Positions 35,167 through 44,599 of a stretch of DNA of 64,000 nucleotides are shown piece by piece. Under the pieces are notes generated by a model that was not told the origin of the DNA, did not search any database, and worked only from the letters and a program-made list of their open reading frames with translations. The position numbers and the translations under genes are program-made. Source of the stretch: Kineosporiaceae bacterium (GTDB lineage Bacteria; Actinomycetota; Actinomycetes; Actinomycetales; Kineosporiaceae); NCBI GenBank assembly GCA_016713225.1, contig JADJPO010000011.1:496001-560000 (forward strand). Direction: 5' to 3'. The stretch's first letter is position 1; every line of letters begins with the position of its first letter.

Positions 35167-36426
35167 TCAGGACAGGGCGCGGTCGAGGTCCGCGAGCAGA
35201 TCCTCGGCGTCCTCCAACCCGACCGAGAGTCGCACCAGGTCCGATGGGACCTCGAGCGCCGAGCCCGCGACGGAGGCGTGGGTCATCCGACCGGGATGTT
35301 CGATGAGCGACTCGACGCCGCCCAGGGATTCCCCGAGGGTGAACACCTCGGTGCGCTTGCACACGCTCAACGCGTCCTCCTCGCCGCCGAGCCGGAAGCT
35401 CACCATGCCGCCGAACCGGCGCATCTGCTTCTGGGCGATGTCGTGCCCCGGGTGCTCGGCCAGCCCCGGGTAGAGCACCTGCCGCACCCGAGGGTGGGCG
35501 GTGAGGAACTCGACCACTCGCTCGGCGTTGTCGCAGTGCCGTTCCATACGGATCGCCAGGGTCTTCAGGCCGCGCTGCACCAACCAGGCATCGAAGGGCC
35601 CCGCCACCGCGCCCATCGCGTTCTGGTGGAAGGCGAGTCGTTCCGCCACGGCCGCGCCGACGTCCCCCACGCCGTCCATCCAGGGGGCCTGTGCCTCGCC
35701 GACGACCAGGGCGCCACCGACCACGTCGCTGTGGCCACCGGCGTACTTGGTGGTCGAGTGCACGACGAAGTCGGCACCCAGCGACAAGGGGTTCTGGAGG
35801 TACGGGGTGGCGAAGGTGTTGTCCACCACGAGCAACGCCCCGACGGCGTGGGCCACCTGGGCCAGCGCTGCGATGTCGGCGATCGAGAGCAGCGGGTTGG
35901 TGGGCGTCTCCACCCAGACGAGTCGGGTCTGGCCCGGGCGGATCGCGGCGGCCACGGCGGCCGGATCGGCCAGCGACACCGGGGTGTGCTGCACCCCCCA
36001 GGGACCGGCGACCCGGGCGATCAGCCGGTAACTGCCGCCGTAGGCATCGTTACCCAGCACGATGTGGTCGCCCGGGGTGGTGGTGGCCCGAATCAGGGTG
36101 TCCTCGGCCGCCAGGCCGGAGGCGAACGCCAGGCCGCGCACCAGTCGGCCGTCGCCGGGTGCCTCGAGCGAGGCGATGCAGTCCTCCAACGCGGTGCGGG
36201 TGGGGTTGGCACTGCGGCTGTACTCGTACCCCACCCCGAGGTGGGTCCGCAGGCCGCCGACGCCGTCCTGCTTGTAGGTGCTGACTTGATAGATGGGGGT
36301 GACCACCGCTCCGGTGCCGGGATCCGGCTCGCTGCCGACGTGGATCGCTCGGGTGGCGAAACCGCGATGGGTCCAGGTCAGGTCGAGGTGGGGGTCGAGG
36401 TGGGATCCGGTCCCGCTGCTGCTCAC
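35167..36426 (-). CDS. metB: cystathionine gamma-synthase / O-succinylhomoserine (thiol)-lyase family
   Basis: A 419-residue PLP enzyme of the Cys/Met metabolism family. YEYSRSANPTRTALEDCIAS, VETPTNPLLSIADI, VVDNTFATPYLQNPLSLGAD and VVHSTTKYAGGHSD (PLP-binding Lys) are diagnostic. The sequence EVFTLGESLGGVESLIEHPG is as in MetB and cystathionine gamma-lyase. MetB joins activated homoserine and cysteine into cystathionine for methionine synthesis; gamma-lyase is a close alternative. Upstream 36427-36660 has no gene and no SAM or cobalamin riboswitch that I can recognise. Confidence 0.88.
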   Translation of the reverse strand: MSSSGTGSHLDPHLDLTWTHRGFATRAIHVGSEPDPGTGAVVTPIYQVSTYKQDGVGGLRTHLGVGYEYSRSANPTRTALEDCIASLEAPGDGRLVRGLAFASGLAAEDTLIRATTTPGDHIVLGNDAYGGSYRLIARVAGPWGVQHTPVSLADPAAVAAAIRPGQTRLVWVETPTNPLLSIADIAALAQVAHAVGALLVVDNTFATPYLQNPLSLGADFVVHSTTKYAGGHSDVVGGALVVGEAQAPWMDGVGDVGAAVAERLAFHQNAMGAVAGPFDAWLVQRGLKTLAIRMERHCDNAERVVEFLTAHPRVRQVLYPGLAEHPGHDIAQKQMRRFGGMVSFRLGGEEDALSVCKRTEVFTLGESLGGVESLIEHPGRMTHASVAGSALEVPSDLVRLSVGLEDAEDLLADLDRALS

Positions 36427-36738
36427 TCGGCCACGGTACGGGAGAACCCGGGGACGTGAGCCATCACACCTGCACCCACACCGGCACGGACGGCACCCCG
36501 CGTACGAAAACCGCCGAGGTCCACTCTTGGTGTCGAGGGTGACCGCTCGGCGCCGATGACACCCCGCCTACGGCTGCGGAGGGTCATCAGTGCAACACAA
36601 CGAGCATTCGGAACGTAATCCGATCGTGAGGGATGGCATGCGGTCTCGAGTCACCGGCTCGTGGCGATGACGGTAAGTTGGGCACCCGAGGGCCGCCCAT
36701 CGGCACCAGGGGCGCAGGGGGCGCAGGAGGGGGATCAC

Positions 36739-38358
36739 GTGAGTCATCACCCCGGAGAGACGCGCCCCGACGCCGACACCGCCTCGATTCCCCACATCCA
36801 CGTCCGGACCGCTCTCACGCTGGGCACGCTGTTGCGTGGCCGCTACCGACTGACCCAGGTCATCGGCCGGGGCGGTATGGCCGACGTCTACCGTGCCACC
36901 GACGAGGTGCTCGGGCGCCATGTCGCGATCAAGGCGTTCCGGCCCGGTACCGATGGCGACAGCGATCGGCTGCGCTTCCTCGGCGAGGTGCGCACCCTGG
37001 CCGGCCTGGCGCACCCGCACCTGGTGCGGCTCTTCGACGGCGGGCAGGACGACGCCCAGCCCTGGTGCGCCATGCACTATCTGGACGGCGGCACGCTCTC
37101 GGATCTGATTCTCCAGGCCGAACGCGGCCAGGGTGTGGATCCTCATCGCGTGGCGGGCATCGGCGCCCAGATCGCCGACGGCCTGGCCTACATCCACGAG
37201 CAGGGGATCATTCACCGAGACGTCAAGCCGAGCAATGTGCTGCTCGACACCGCCGGTGATGCCTACCTGTCGGACTTCGGCGTGGCCCAACTGATCGACG
37301 CCACGCGGATGACCAGCACCGGCACCTTGCTGGGTACGGCCGCCTACCTCTCCCCCGAGCAGGTGCAGGGGGCGGTCGCCACGCCCGCGGTCGATGTCTA
37401 CGCCTTGGGCCTGGTGCTGCTCGAGGCGCTGACCGGGATGCGCGAGTTCCCGGGAGCACCGGTGGAGTCCGCGGTCGCCAGGCTGTCCCGCCCGCCTCAG
37501 GTGCCCGAGGCCCTCGGCCCTGACTGGGTGGCCCTGCTCACGGCGATGACCGCGGCCGACCCGGCGGATCGACCCGACGCTGCCGCGGTGGCGCGTCACC
37601 TGAACGCCCGCTCGAAGGGGCTCGACGAGCCCGCCGCCGCCGCACTCCCCGTGCCGCGGTCGCCCGGCCTGCTCTCGCCGGCGGCGCCACCGGCACCGTC
37701 GCGGGTGACGGTGTTCGGGCCGGAGGAGTCGCGGGTGCCGATGCAGGGCTGGCAGCCCAACACCCCACCCTCGACCGCGTGGCGCCCGTCGAGCTGGACG
37801 CCGCCGACGCCTGAGCACGCCGAAGAGATCGAGCGGTCGAGCCACCTCATCACCAAGGCCCTGGCCCTGGCCCCCGCCCGCACGATGGGTATCGCCCTGG
37901 CTGCCGGCATCGTGCTGGTCGGCGGCTGGCAGGTGTCCCACCGGGGCGACGACCAGGTGAGGATCGCCCCACAGTCGAGCACGGGTGACGTCGGCTCCGG
38001 CCAGACCGCCGACCCGGGCAACGGCCTCACGGCCCCCTCCACCGGCGCCGGGGCGACCCTGTCGACGGCGTCGAGCGGCATGGGCCGAGCGGGGGCAGGT
38101 CGGCGTGCGGTGACCCGGGGCCAGCAGAACGCTGCCGGCCCCACGGCCACCACGACCAAGAAGCTCACACCCACACCGAGCACGACCGGCACGAAGCCGA
38201 CCCCCAGCTCCACGACCACGGACGCCGTCCCCACCCCGACGGGGCCCACCAGCGAACCCTCGCCGACGATCACCACCGATGCCCCGACGGTCGACCCGAC
38301 ACCGACGCCGCCGAGCCCGGACCCCACGACGCGACCGCCGGCTACGCCGACACCCTGA
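36739..38358 (+). CDS. Ser/Thr protein kinase, membrane-anchored
   Basis: A 539-residue Pkn-type kinase. Kinase domain about residues 33-290: glycine loop VIGRGGMADVYRA, catalytic Lys65 (VAIKAF), HRDVKPSNVLL with Asp161, DFG at 179, and activation loop TSTGTLLGTAAYLSPEQVQG. A Pro-rich juxtamembrane region is followed by one transmembrane helix (about 382-402; MGIALAAGIVLVGGWQV) and a Thr/Pro/Ser-rich extracellular tail with no PASTA repeats. GTG at 36739 is preferred since GGAGGGGG lies 6 bases upstream; an ATG at 36661 would add 26 residues. Substrates unknown; not linked to cell-division genes here. Confidence 0.9.
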   Translation: MSHHPGETRPDADTASIPHIHVRTALTLGTLLRGRYRLTQVIGRGGMADVYRATDEVLGRHVAIKAFRPGTDGDSDRLRFLGEVRTLAGLAHPHLVRLFDGGQDDAQPWCAMHYLDGGTLSDLILQAERGQGVDPHRVAGIGAQIADGLAYIHEQGIIHRDVKPSNVLLDTAGDAYLSDFGVAQLIDATRMTSTGTLLGTAAYLSPEQVQGAVATPAVDVYALGLVLLEALTGMREFPGAPVESAVARLSRPPQVPEALGPDWVALLTAMTAADPADRPDAAAVARHLNARSKGLDEPAAAALPVPRSPGLLSPAAPPAPSRVTVFGPEESRVPMQGWQPNTPPSTAWRPSSWTPPTPEHAEEIERSSHLITKALALAPARTMGIALAAGIVLVGGWQVSHRGDDQVRIAPQSSTGDVGSGQTADPGNGLTAPSTGAGATLSTASSGMGRAGAGRRAVTRGQQNAAGPTATTTKKLTPTPSTTGTKPTPSSTTTDAVPTPTGPTSEPSPTITTDAPTVDPTPTPPSPDPTTRPPATPTP

Positions 38359-38408
38359 CGACGCGTTCGTCGGCTCGCCTCGCCGGAGTCAGCAGGGATC
38401 AGCAGGGA

Positions 38409-39485
38409 TCAGCAGATCCGCGGGAGGACCTCACCCAGCGGCAGGTCGACCACCCGCGTGCCACCGAAGCCGGTCCGGGCGACCACCATGCCCGGGTGCT
38501 CCTCGACAACGGTGCCGACGACCGTGGCCCGACGACCGTGCTCGTGGCCGCGCATGGCCGCCAACACCTGGTCGACGTGAGCCGGCGGTACGAGGGCCAC
38601 CAGCTTGCCCTCGTTGGCCACGTAGAGCGGGTCCAGGCCCAGGACGGCGCAGGCGTTGGCGACCGCCTCCGGCACCGGCAGCGAGCGCTCGATGAGGTCG
38701 ATGCCGAGGCCGGCGGCTTCGGCGATCTCGTTCAAGCTGGCCGCGAGTCCGCCGCGGGTGGGATCGCGCAGCACATGGACGTCGGGACAGACGGCGAGCA
38801 TGGCCGCGACCAATCCGTGCAGCGGCGCGGTGTCCGAGACGATCTCGGTGCCGAACTGCAGGCCCTCACGCACGCTCATGACGGCCATGCCGTGCACCCC
38901 GAGGTCGCCGCTGACGATCACCACGTCACCGGGTCTGGCCCGCTGCGGACGGATGTCGACGCCGTCCGGCACCACCCCGATGCCCGCCGTGGTGACGTAC
39001 ACGCCGTCGCCGTGCCCGGTGTCGACCACCTTGGTGTCACCGGTGACGATACTGACCCCGGCTGCGGTGGCGGCCCGTCCCATGGCGTCGGCGATCCGCC
39101 CGACCACGTCCAGCGGGGTGCCCTCCTCGAGGATGAAGGCCGCCGACAGGTGCACCGGCACGGCGCCGCTCATGGCCAGGTCGTTGATGGTGCCGTGGAC
39201 GGCGAGATCGCCCAGGCAGCCCCCCGGGAAGAACATCGGGCGCACGACGTGAGAGTCGGTCGAGAAGGCCAACCGGGTGCCGCCGATGGTCACCACGGCA
39301 CTGTCGGAGGTGCCCGCCGGGCTGGCGGTCGCGGCGTCCGACCCGCCGGACAGCGCCGGCAGGAACAGGTGCCGGACCAGCTCGGCCGACATCGCCCCGC
39401 CCCCGCCGTGACCGAGTACGACGACGGGTGAGGTGCGCAGCGGCAGCGGACAGGTCCAGCCGTCGATGTCCAGGGCCTCAGCCAA
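38409..39485 (-). CDS. hypE: hydrogenase maturation factor HypE
   Basis: A 358-residue HypE of the PurM/AIR-synthase fold. [20 protein letters not shown] begins the ATP-binding region; [11 protein letters not shown] and [16 protein letters not shown] are family motifs, and the protein ends in PRIC, whose terminal Cys is carbamoylated by HypF and dehydrated to thiocyanate to provide the cyanide ligands of the [NiFe] site. The TTG at 39485 (overlapping the hypD stop by eight bases) is the best start, as it gives a family-like N-terminus; the frame is open further up. Last gene of the hypCDE block. Confidence 0.93.
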   Translation of the reverse strand: MAEALDIDGWTCPLPLRTSPVVVLGHGGGGAMSAELVRHLFLPALSGGSDAATASPAGTSDSAVVTIGGTRLAFSTDSHVVRPMFFPGGCLGDLAVHGTINDLAMSGAVPVHLSAAFILEEGTPLDVVGRIADAMGRAATAAGVSIVTGDTKVVDTGHGDGVYVTTAGIGVVPDGVDIRPQRARPGDVVIVSGDLGVHGMAVMSVREGLQFGTEIVSDTAPLHGLVAAMLAVCPDVHVLRDPTRGGLAASLNEIAEAAGLGIDLIERSLPVPEAVANACAVLGLDPLYVANEGKLVALVPPAHVDQVLAAMRGHEHGRRATVVGTVVEEHPGMVVARTGFGGTRVVDLPLGEVLPRIC

Positions 39486-40596
39486 CGGGGGTCTCCTGCC
39501 GAGCCGGGCCGTCCAGGCGACGGTAGAGGTAGTAGGCGGCGCAGGCGCCCTCACTGGACACCATGGTGGCGCCCAACGGGTTACGCGGGGTGCACGTGGT
39601 GCCGAAGGCCTCGCACTCGCGGGGTTTGATCAACCCTTGCAGGACGTCGCCACTGCGACAGTCGGGTGACTCGACCGTGCGGATGCCGCTGACGTCGAAG
39701 CGCCGCTCGGCGTCCCAGTCGTGGTACCGCTCGCTCAGCTGCCAGCCGGACCCGGGGATCACCCCGATGCCCCGCCAGGCCCGATCGGTGACCTCGAAGA
39801 CGTCCGCCAGCATGGCCTGGGCCGCCGGGTTCCCCTCGGCGGGAACGGCTCTCGGATAGGCGTTCTCCACCTCGGCACGCCCGTCCTCGAGCTGGTGGAC
39901 GGTGCGGCGGATGCCCTCGAGGATGTCGAGGGGTTCGAATCCGGTGACCACGATCGGGACGCCGTACCGCTGGGCCAGCGGGGGGTACTCAGCCGTGCCC
40001 ATCACGCTGCAGACGTGTCCGGCGGCCAGGAACGCCTGTACCCGACAGCTCGGCGACTCCATGATCGCGGTGATGGCCGGGGGGACCCTGACGTGCGAGA
40101 CCAGCAGGCTGAAGTTGGTGATGCCCAGGCGTTTGGCCTGGTGCACCGTCATGGCGTTCGGTGGGGCGGTGGTCTCGAAGCCGATGCCGAAGAACACCAC
40201 CTGGCGGTCGGGGTGTGCCTTGGCCAACTCGAGGGCGTCCAGCGGCGAGTAGACCACCCGGACGTCACCACCGGCGCTCTTGACCCGGAACAGGTCGACC
40301 TCGCTGCCGGGCACCCGCAGCATGTCGCCGAAGGAACAGAAGATCACCTCTGGTCGCGCGGCGATCGCCAGCGCCTTGTCGATGATCTCGAGCGGGGTGA
40401 CGCAGACCGGGCAGCCCGGTCCGTGGATCAGCTCGATCTGCTCGGGCAGCAACTGATCGATGCCGTGCCGGATGATCGAATGGGTCTGGCCGCCACAGAC
40501 CTCCATGATCGCCCAGGGGCGGGTGACGGTGGCGCGGATGTCGTCGAGCAACCGCTGGGCGAGGTCGGGGTCGTTGAACTCCTCGACGTACTTCAT
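39478..40596 (-). CDS. hypD: hydrogenase maturation factor HypD
   Basis: A 372-residue HypD, the scaffold on which Fe(CN)2CO is assembled with HypC. Motifs: [42 protein letters not shown] and, near the C-terminus, [20 protein letters not shown] with the [4Fe-4S] cysteines. ATG at 40596 overlaps the hypC stop as ATGA; its stop overlaps the hypE start. Length is standard. Confidence 0.96.
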   Translation of the reverse strand: MKYVEEFNDPDLAQRLLDDIRATVTRPWAIMEVCGGQTHSIIRHGIDQLLPEQIELIHGPGCPVCVTPLEIIDKALAIAARPEVIFCSFGDMLRVPGSEVDLFRVKSAGGDVRVVYSPLDALELAKAHPDRQVVFFGIGFETTAPPNAMTVHQAKRLGITNFSLLVSHVRVPPAITAIMESPSCRVQAFLAAGHVCSVMGTAEYPPLAQRYGVPIVVTGFEPLDILEGIRRTVHQLEDGRAEVENAYPRAVPAEGNPAAQAMLADVFEVTDRAWRGIGVIPGSGWQLSERYHDWDAERRFDVSGIRTVESPDCRSGDVLQGLIKPRECEAFGTTCTPRNPLGATMVSSEGACAAYYLYRRLDGPARQETPVG

Positions 40597-40937
40597 GCGG
40601 ACGCCGCCGCCCCCGGGAGCTGTGCCTCCCCAGGAACCTGTGCCTCCCCTGAAGCCTGCGCCTCCCCCACCTCGGCGGCGGCCCGGCCCCAGGAGTCGCC
40701 GAACTCCTCGTCCATGATGCCGAGGCTCTCGAACAGCGCCAGGGTCTCGAGCGCGGAAGCCTCGTCGAGCTTCTGGATGGCGAACCCGACGTGGACGATC
40801 GTGTAGTCGCCGACCCCGATGTCGGGCAGGTACGCCAGGCAGACGTCCTTGACCACGCCGCCGAAGTCGACCTTGGCCATGCGGGTTCCGTCCCGATGCT
40901 GCACGTCGATGATCTTTCCGGGTACGGCCAGGCACAT
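40593..40937 (-). CDS. hypC: hydrogenase maturation chaperone HypC with repetitive C-terminal tail
   Basis: A 114-residue HypC/HupF family protein. The N-terminus [13 protein letters not shown] includes the essential Cys2; [21 protein letters not shown] and [18 protein letters not shown] complete the OB-like domain. HypC usually has 75-95 residues; here a tail of three hexapeptides ([18 protein letters not shown]) is added. GAGGAG precedes the ATG. First gene of the hypCDE block; the shared upstream region with the divergent beta-propeller gene (40938-41084) holds their promoters. Confidence 0.93.
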   Translation of the reverse strand: MCLAVPGKIIDVQHRDGTRMAKVDFGGVVKDVCLAYLPDIGVGDYTIVHVGFAIQKLDEASALETLALFESLGIMDEEFGDSWGRAAAEVGEAQASGEAQVPGEAQLPGAAASA

Positions 40938-41084
40938 GGTGGACTCCTCGCGCTGCTGGGGACGAGCCGGTGTCCGTGCACCGTACCTGTCCGGATCGTC
41001 GATGTGGTGCGGCGCACACCCGAAAGTGACATGACGGGTCAGGCGTAGGAGGCTGGCCGCCACAACACCACGATGGAGGCGGGC

Positions 41085-42197
41085 ATGGCAGGAGTCAGGG
41101 TTCTGGTGGGCACCCGTAAGGGTGCGTTCGTGCTCACCTCGGACGAGGCGCGGCGCGACTGGCAGGTCGCGGGGCCGCACTTCCTGGGGTGGGAGACCTA
41201 CCACGTAGCCGGCTCCCCGCTGAATCCGGACCGGATCTGGGCGGCACCCTCGATGGGCTGGTTCGGCCAGCAGGTGCACCGATCCGACGACGGTGGGGCC
41301 ACCTGGACGGCGGTGGGCAACGAGTTCGCCTACGCCACCGACCCCGGCACCCACCAGTGGTACGACGGCACACCGCACCCGTGGGAGTTCGCCCGGGTGT
41401 GGCATCTGGCGCCGTCCGTGCACGATCCGGACGTCGTGTTCGCGGGGGTCGAGGACGCCGGGCTGTTCCGGTCGTCGGACGCCGGTGCCACCTGGCAGGA
41501 GGTGCCGGCGCTGCGTGACGTGTCCGGGTCGGCCTGGCAACCGGGAGCGGGCGGGCTCTGCCTGCACACGATCCTGCAGCACCCCAGCGACTCGGCGCGG
41601 ATGACCGTGGCGATCTCGGCGGCCGGGTGCTTCCGCACCGACGACGGCGGGGCGTCGTGGCGTCCGGTCACCAAGGGGCTGCGCTCGGGGGAGATCCCGA
41701 ACGAGACCGCGACCGTGGGGCACTGCGTACACAAGCTCGCCGCTCACCCCTCCGCGCCGGACACCGTGTTCATGCAGAAGCACTGGGACGTCATGCGCAC
41801 CGACGACGGCGGCGAGAACTGGACCGAGGTCAGCGGGGACCTGCCGACCGACTTCGGTTTCCCGATCGCCGTGCACCCCCACGAACCGCAGACGGTGTAC
41901 GTCGTGCCGATCACGAGCGACTCCCACCACGTGCCGCCGGACGGCAAGCTGCGGGTCTACCGCTCCCGCACCGGGGGCGGCACCTGGGAACCGCTGACCG
42001 CCGGGCTGCCGCAGGAACACTGCTATGTCAACGTGTTGCGCGATGCCATGGCGGTTGACTCGCTCGACTCGGCCGGGGTCTATGTCGGCACCACCGGCGG
42101 TCAGGTGTATGCCTCCGCCGACTCCGGGGACACCTGGGCGCCGATCGTGCGGGACCTGCCGGCCGTGCTGTCGGTCGAGGCCCAGACCCTGCCGTGA
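41085..42197 (+). CDS. six-bladed BNR/Asp-box beta-propeller protein (sialidase-like fold, not a sialidase)
   Basis: A 370-residue protein with six Asp boxes of the S/T-x-D-x-G-x-T/S-W type at about residues 67-74, 130-137, 185-192, 239-246, 294-301 and 344-351 (for example [26 protein letters not shown]), one per blade. The sialidase arginine triad and catalytic Tyr/Glu pair are not apparent, so the common name exo-alpha-sialidase is probably wrong. No signal peptide. ATG at 41085 is preceded by GGAGGCGGGC, which itself lies in an upstream in-frame ATG at 41073. Its stop overlaps the MoaD-like start (GTGA). It lies between hypC and hypF but on the opposite strand. Function unknown. Confidence 0.75.
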   Translation: MAGVRVLVGTRKGAFVLTSDEARRDWQVAGPHFLGWETYHVAGSPLNPDRIWAAPSMGWFGQQVHRSDDGGATWTAVGNEFAYATDPGTHQWYDGTPHPWEFARVWHLAPSVHDPDVVFAGVEDAGLFRSSDAGATWQEVPALRDVSGSAWQPGAGGLCLHTILQHPSDSARMTVAISAAGCFRTDDGGASWRPVTKGLRSGEIPNETATVGHCVHKLAAHPSAPDTVFMQKHWDVMRTDDGGENWTEVSGDLPTDFGFPIAVHPHEPQTVYVVPITSDSHHVPPDGKLRVYRSRTGGGTWEPLTAGLPQEHCYVNVLRDAMAVDSLDSAGVYVGTTGGQVYASADSGDTWAPIVRDLPAVLSVEAQTLP

Positions 42198-42520
42198 CCA
42201 GCGAACCCGGCACGAACACCGTGCCGGTGCGGGTGGTGCTGCCCGCCCACCTGCGCGACCTGGCCAAGGTCACCGGCGAGGTGAGCCTGGACGTCGTCCC
42301 GCCGGTCTGCATCGCCTCGGTGCTGGACGCCGCCGAGACCCGCTTCCCGGTGCTGCGCGGTGCGATTCGGGCGCATGGCGGCGGACCACGCCGCCCGTTC
42401 GTGCGGTTCTTCGCCTGCCAGGACGACTGGTCGCACGAGCCGGTGGACGCCCCCCTGCCCGACGCCGTCGCCCGCGGCGAGGAGCCGTTGCTGGTCGTCG
42501 GGGCGATGGCCGGCGGCTGA
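42194..42520 (+). CDS. MoaD/ThiS family ubiquitin-like protein
   Basis: A 108-residue beta-grasp protein. The N-terminal strands ([20 protein letters not shown]) and the C-terminal [21 protein letters not shown] match MoaD/ThiS, including the free Gly-Gly end that is adenylated and thiocarboxylated by MoeB/ThiF-type E1 enzymes. It is longer than MoaD (about 80 residues). No E1, MoaE or JAMM peptidase is in the window. Translationally coupled to the beta-propeller gene by GTGA. It may be a sulfur carrier or a protein modifier for an unknown process; that is inference. Confidence 0.78.
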   Translation: MTSEPGTNTVPVRVVLPAHLRDLAKVTGEVSLDVVPPVCIASVLDAAETRFPVLRGAIRAHGGGPRRPFVRFFACQDDWSHEPVDAPLPDAVARGEEPLLVVGAMAGG

Positions 42521-42562
42521 GGACTCGACCGGTCCGACGCAACTCGGACCCTCGCGACGGCA

Positions 42563-44479
42563 TCACGGTGGTTCACCCGGCGATGATTCGGGGCCGTCAC
42601 CTTCCTCGGCGAGGCCGTTCCCGGCCTCTCGGCTGCACCAGGGCGACGGCCGTACGCCCGCGTCGAGGTCGAGGGTGAGCTGGTCGCCGAGGTGGGTGGC
42701 GAGGTCGTGGGCGCGGGTCTCGTCGTCGTGGATGGTGTTGCGGACGGGTCGTTGCAGTGGGTCGATCCAGGGTGGGGGGATGACCCAGGGCACTCCGTTG
42801 ATCATGGTGATGGTCCAGATCCCGGCGTGGACGCCGGTGTGGTCGCGCTCGCAGACCAGGGCCATTGCGTCGACGTCGGTCAGTCCGCCCTCGGCCCAGG
42901 GCACGACGTGGTGGACGTCGCACCAGTCCGGTGGGGCGGTGCAGCCGGGGATGATGCAGCCCCGATCTCGGGCGAACACCGCCCGGCGTTGCGCCGGGGT
43001 GGCCAAACGTTGGGCACGGCCTTGAGCCAGCACCGCTCCGTTGCCGTCGAGGATGGTGGGGGAGATCAGGGCGGTGCAGAGGTTCTGGGCCAGGACATGG
43101 CGGGGTAGGGGGCCGCCGCCAGGTCCCAGGTCGCTGCCCAGCCCGGCGCCGGGGGTGGGTGTGGACCGTAGGGCGGCGGTGAGTTGGTCGAGGGTGGCGA
43201 TCAGGGAGATGCGCACGCCCGTGGACGGTGGTGGGGTGGGCTTACGCCGGGTGGCGGGCGCGGTAGCCGGGCTTGTCGAGGTCGGCTCGTTGGATGACGC
43301 CGAGCCACGGCCACTGCCACTGCCGCCGTTGCTGGTGTCGTCGCCGGGTCTGGTGGCGGTGTCCGTCGGGGAGGCGGTGTGGCTTGGGGCTGCGACGTCG
43401 TCGGCTGGCCTCTGGTCGGTGTCGGTGTCGGGGTCGGTGCCGCGGTGCAGGGCAAGGCGGGCCAGGTGGGTCAAGGCGTCGGCGCGGCGTTGCGCGGCGG
43501 TCCTTGGGTCACGCAGCGGCAGTTCACCCTGGACCTGCCCCTCCTCACCAGCCTCAGCGTCAGCCTCGGTGTCGGTGGTCGTGCTGGCCTTGGTGGGTTT
43601 GCTCAACGCATGGATCACGTTCCGGACGATCAGCCCATCCGCGGGCGACAACGCGAACCGGCCGACCAGCATCCCGTTGCTGTCGGTGCCCAGGTGCAGG
43701 TACCGCTTCTCGTGAGCCTTCGGGTCGAACCCCCGGTCCGGGTTCAATGCCTCTTCCAACTGGGTGCACAGTCGCCGGAACACGTGCGGGGCATGCTTGC
43801 GGGCCATCCCGGCCAAGAACTCATCCACCCGCTGGACTCCGGAGATCCCGTCGGGGTCGATATGGCTCAGCACATCCTTGTCGATGCGCCCCAGACACCC
43901 GACCGCATGATCGACATGACGGCGGGAGATGTCCCCCGCCGCCAACGCTGCTCCGACCTCGGGTAGTCCCAGCGCCGCCGTGCCCAGACCCGCACCGTCG
44001 CTGTCGTCGGCGACGCCGACCCCCGCGCCGTCCGGGTCGAGGGCGCGCGCGGCGGCGACGTCGCGAGCGGCGGTGCCGGGATCGACCCGCAGCGCGTGGA
44101 CCAGGAACGTGGCGGCGACCTTGCCGGGCACGCAGCAGGTCGGCATCGCCTCCGGCCGATCATCCAACGCCCGCACCAGGTGCACGGTGGCCGCCTCGAC
44201 CTGGTTGGCCAGCCGGTGCACGGCGATGAGCGCGTCGCGCAGTTCAGCGTCTGACAGGGTGAGGGTTGGTGCCGTGTGCAGTGAGCAGACCTGCGCCGAT
44301 ACCTCCGCCACCAAGGCAGCCAACCGGCCCCCACCGAAGCTGCCCACACTGAGTCCGCCCGCATCGGCGCTGCCGGCGCCCGGTCCGCCGGGACCGGCCT
44401 CACCCTGGCCGGGGCCACCCAGGCCGGCGGTCCCGGCGGCGGGGTCGCCGTCCGGGATCGGGGTCTGGTCCGGTTCCAT
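42563..44479 (-). CDS. DUF222 and HNH endonuclease domain protein
   Basis: A 638-residue protein of the large actinobacterial DUF222-HNH family. Residues 1-45 are Gly/Pro-rich; DUF222 spans about 50-430, with an inserted low-complexity Thr/Asp/Ser/Pro region at about 330-420; the HNH domain is near 520-575 (FARDRGCIIPGCTAPPDWCD; VHHVVPWAEGGLTDVDAM; VCERDHTGVHAG) with the expected Cys and His residues. These genes occur in many copies per genome and have features of mobile intron-like or selfish elements, although function is unproven. It lies between hypF and hypC, on the same strand as them. Confidence 0.9.
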   Translation of the reverse strand: MEPDQTPIPDGDPAAGTAGLGGPGQGEAGPGGPGAGSADAGGLSVGSFGGGRLAALVAEVSAQVCSLHTAPTLTLSDAELRDALIAVHRLANQVEAATVHLVRALDDRPEAMPTCCVPGKVAATFLVHALRVDPGTAARDVAAARALDPDGAGVGVADDSDGAGLGTAALGLPEVGAALAAGDISRRHVDHAVGCLGRIDKDVLSHIDPDGISGVQRVDEFLAGMARKHAPHVFRRLCTQLEEALNPDRGFDPKAHEKRYLHLGTDSNGMLVGRFALSPADGLIVRNVIHALSKPTKASTTTDTEADAEAGEEGQVQGELPLRDPRTAAQRRADALTHLARLALHRGTDPDTDTDQRPADDVAAPSHTASPTDTATRPGDDTSNGGSGSGRGSASSNEPTSTSPATAPATRRKPTPPPSTGVRISLIATLDQLTAALRSTPTPGAGLGSDLGPGGGPLPRHVLAQNLCTALISPTILDGNGAVLAQGRAQRLATPAQRRAVFARDRGCIIPGCTAPPDWCDVHHVVPWAEGGLTDVDAMALVCERDHTGVHAGIWTITMINGVPWVIPPPWIDPLQRPVRNTIHDDETRAHDLATHLGDQLTLDLDAGVRPSPWCSREAGNGLAEEGDGPESSPGEPP

Positions 44480-44558
44480 GCATCAGACACTAGGGGCGAC
44501 CACCGACAACCAAGACGCACGATTCGGTGATGAAAGCCATTGCAGCAGAATGACTCTT

Positions 44559-44572
44559 GTGAACTGATTCAC
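44559..44572. promoter_or_regulatory. operator-like inverted repeat upstream of the DUF222-HNH gene
   Basis: GTGAA-CTGA-TTCAC, a perfect 5-bp inverted repeat with a 4-base centre, in the AT-richer 120-base gap (44480-44599) after hypF. Role unknown. Confidence 0.3.
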
Positions 44573-44599
44573 TGTCACAGAGCAGCCCCGCAGGTCACT

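Noticed and set aside
36427..36660. SAM or cobalamin riboswitch before metB
   Set aside because: I found none of the conserved core sequences of these riboswitches in the minus-strand leader.
39925..39950. GGGTTCGAATCC resembling a tRNA T-loop
   Set aside because: Lies within the well-conserved coding sequence of hypD; no acceptor stem or anticodon arm can be built around it.
41085..42197. True exo-alpha-sialidase
   Set aside because: Asp boxes define only the propeller fold; the arginine triad and catalytic residues are not identifiable and there is no signal peptide.
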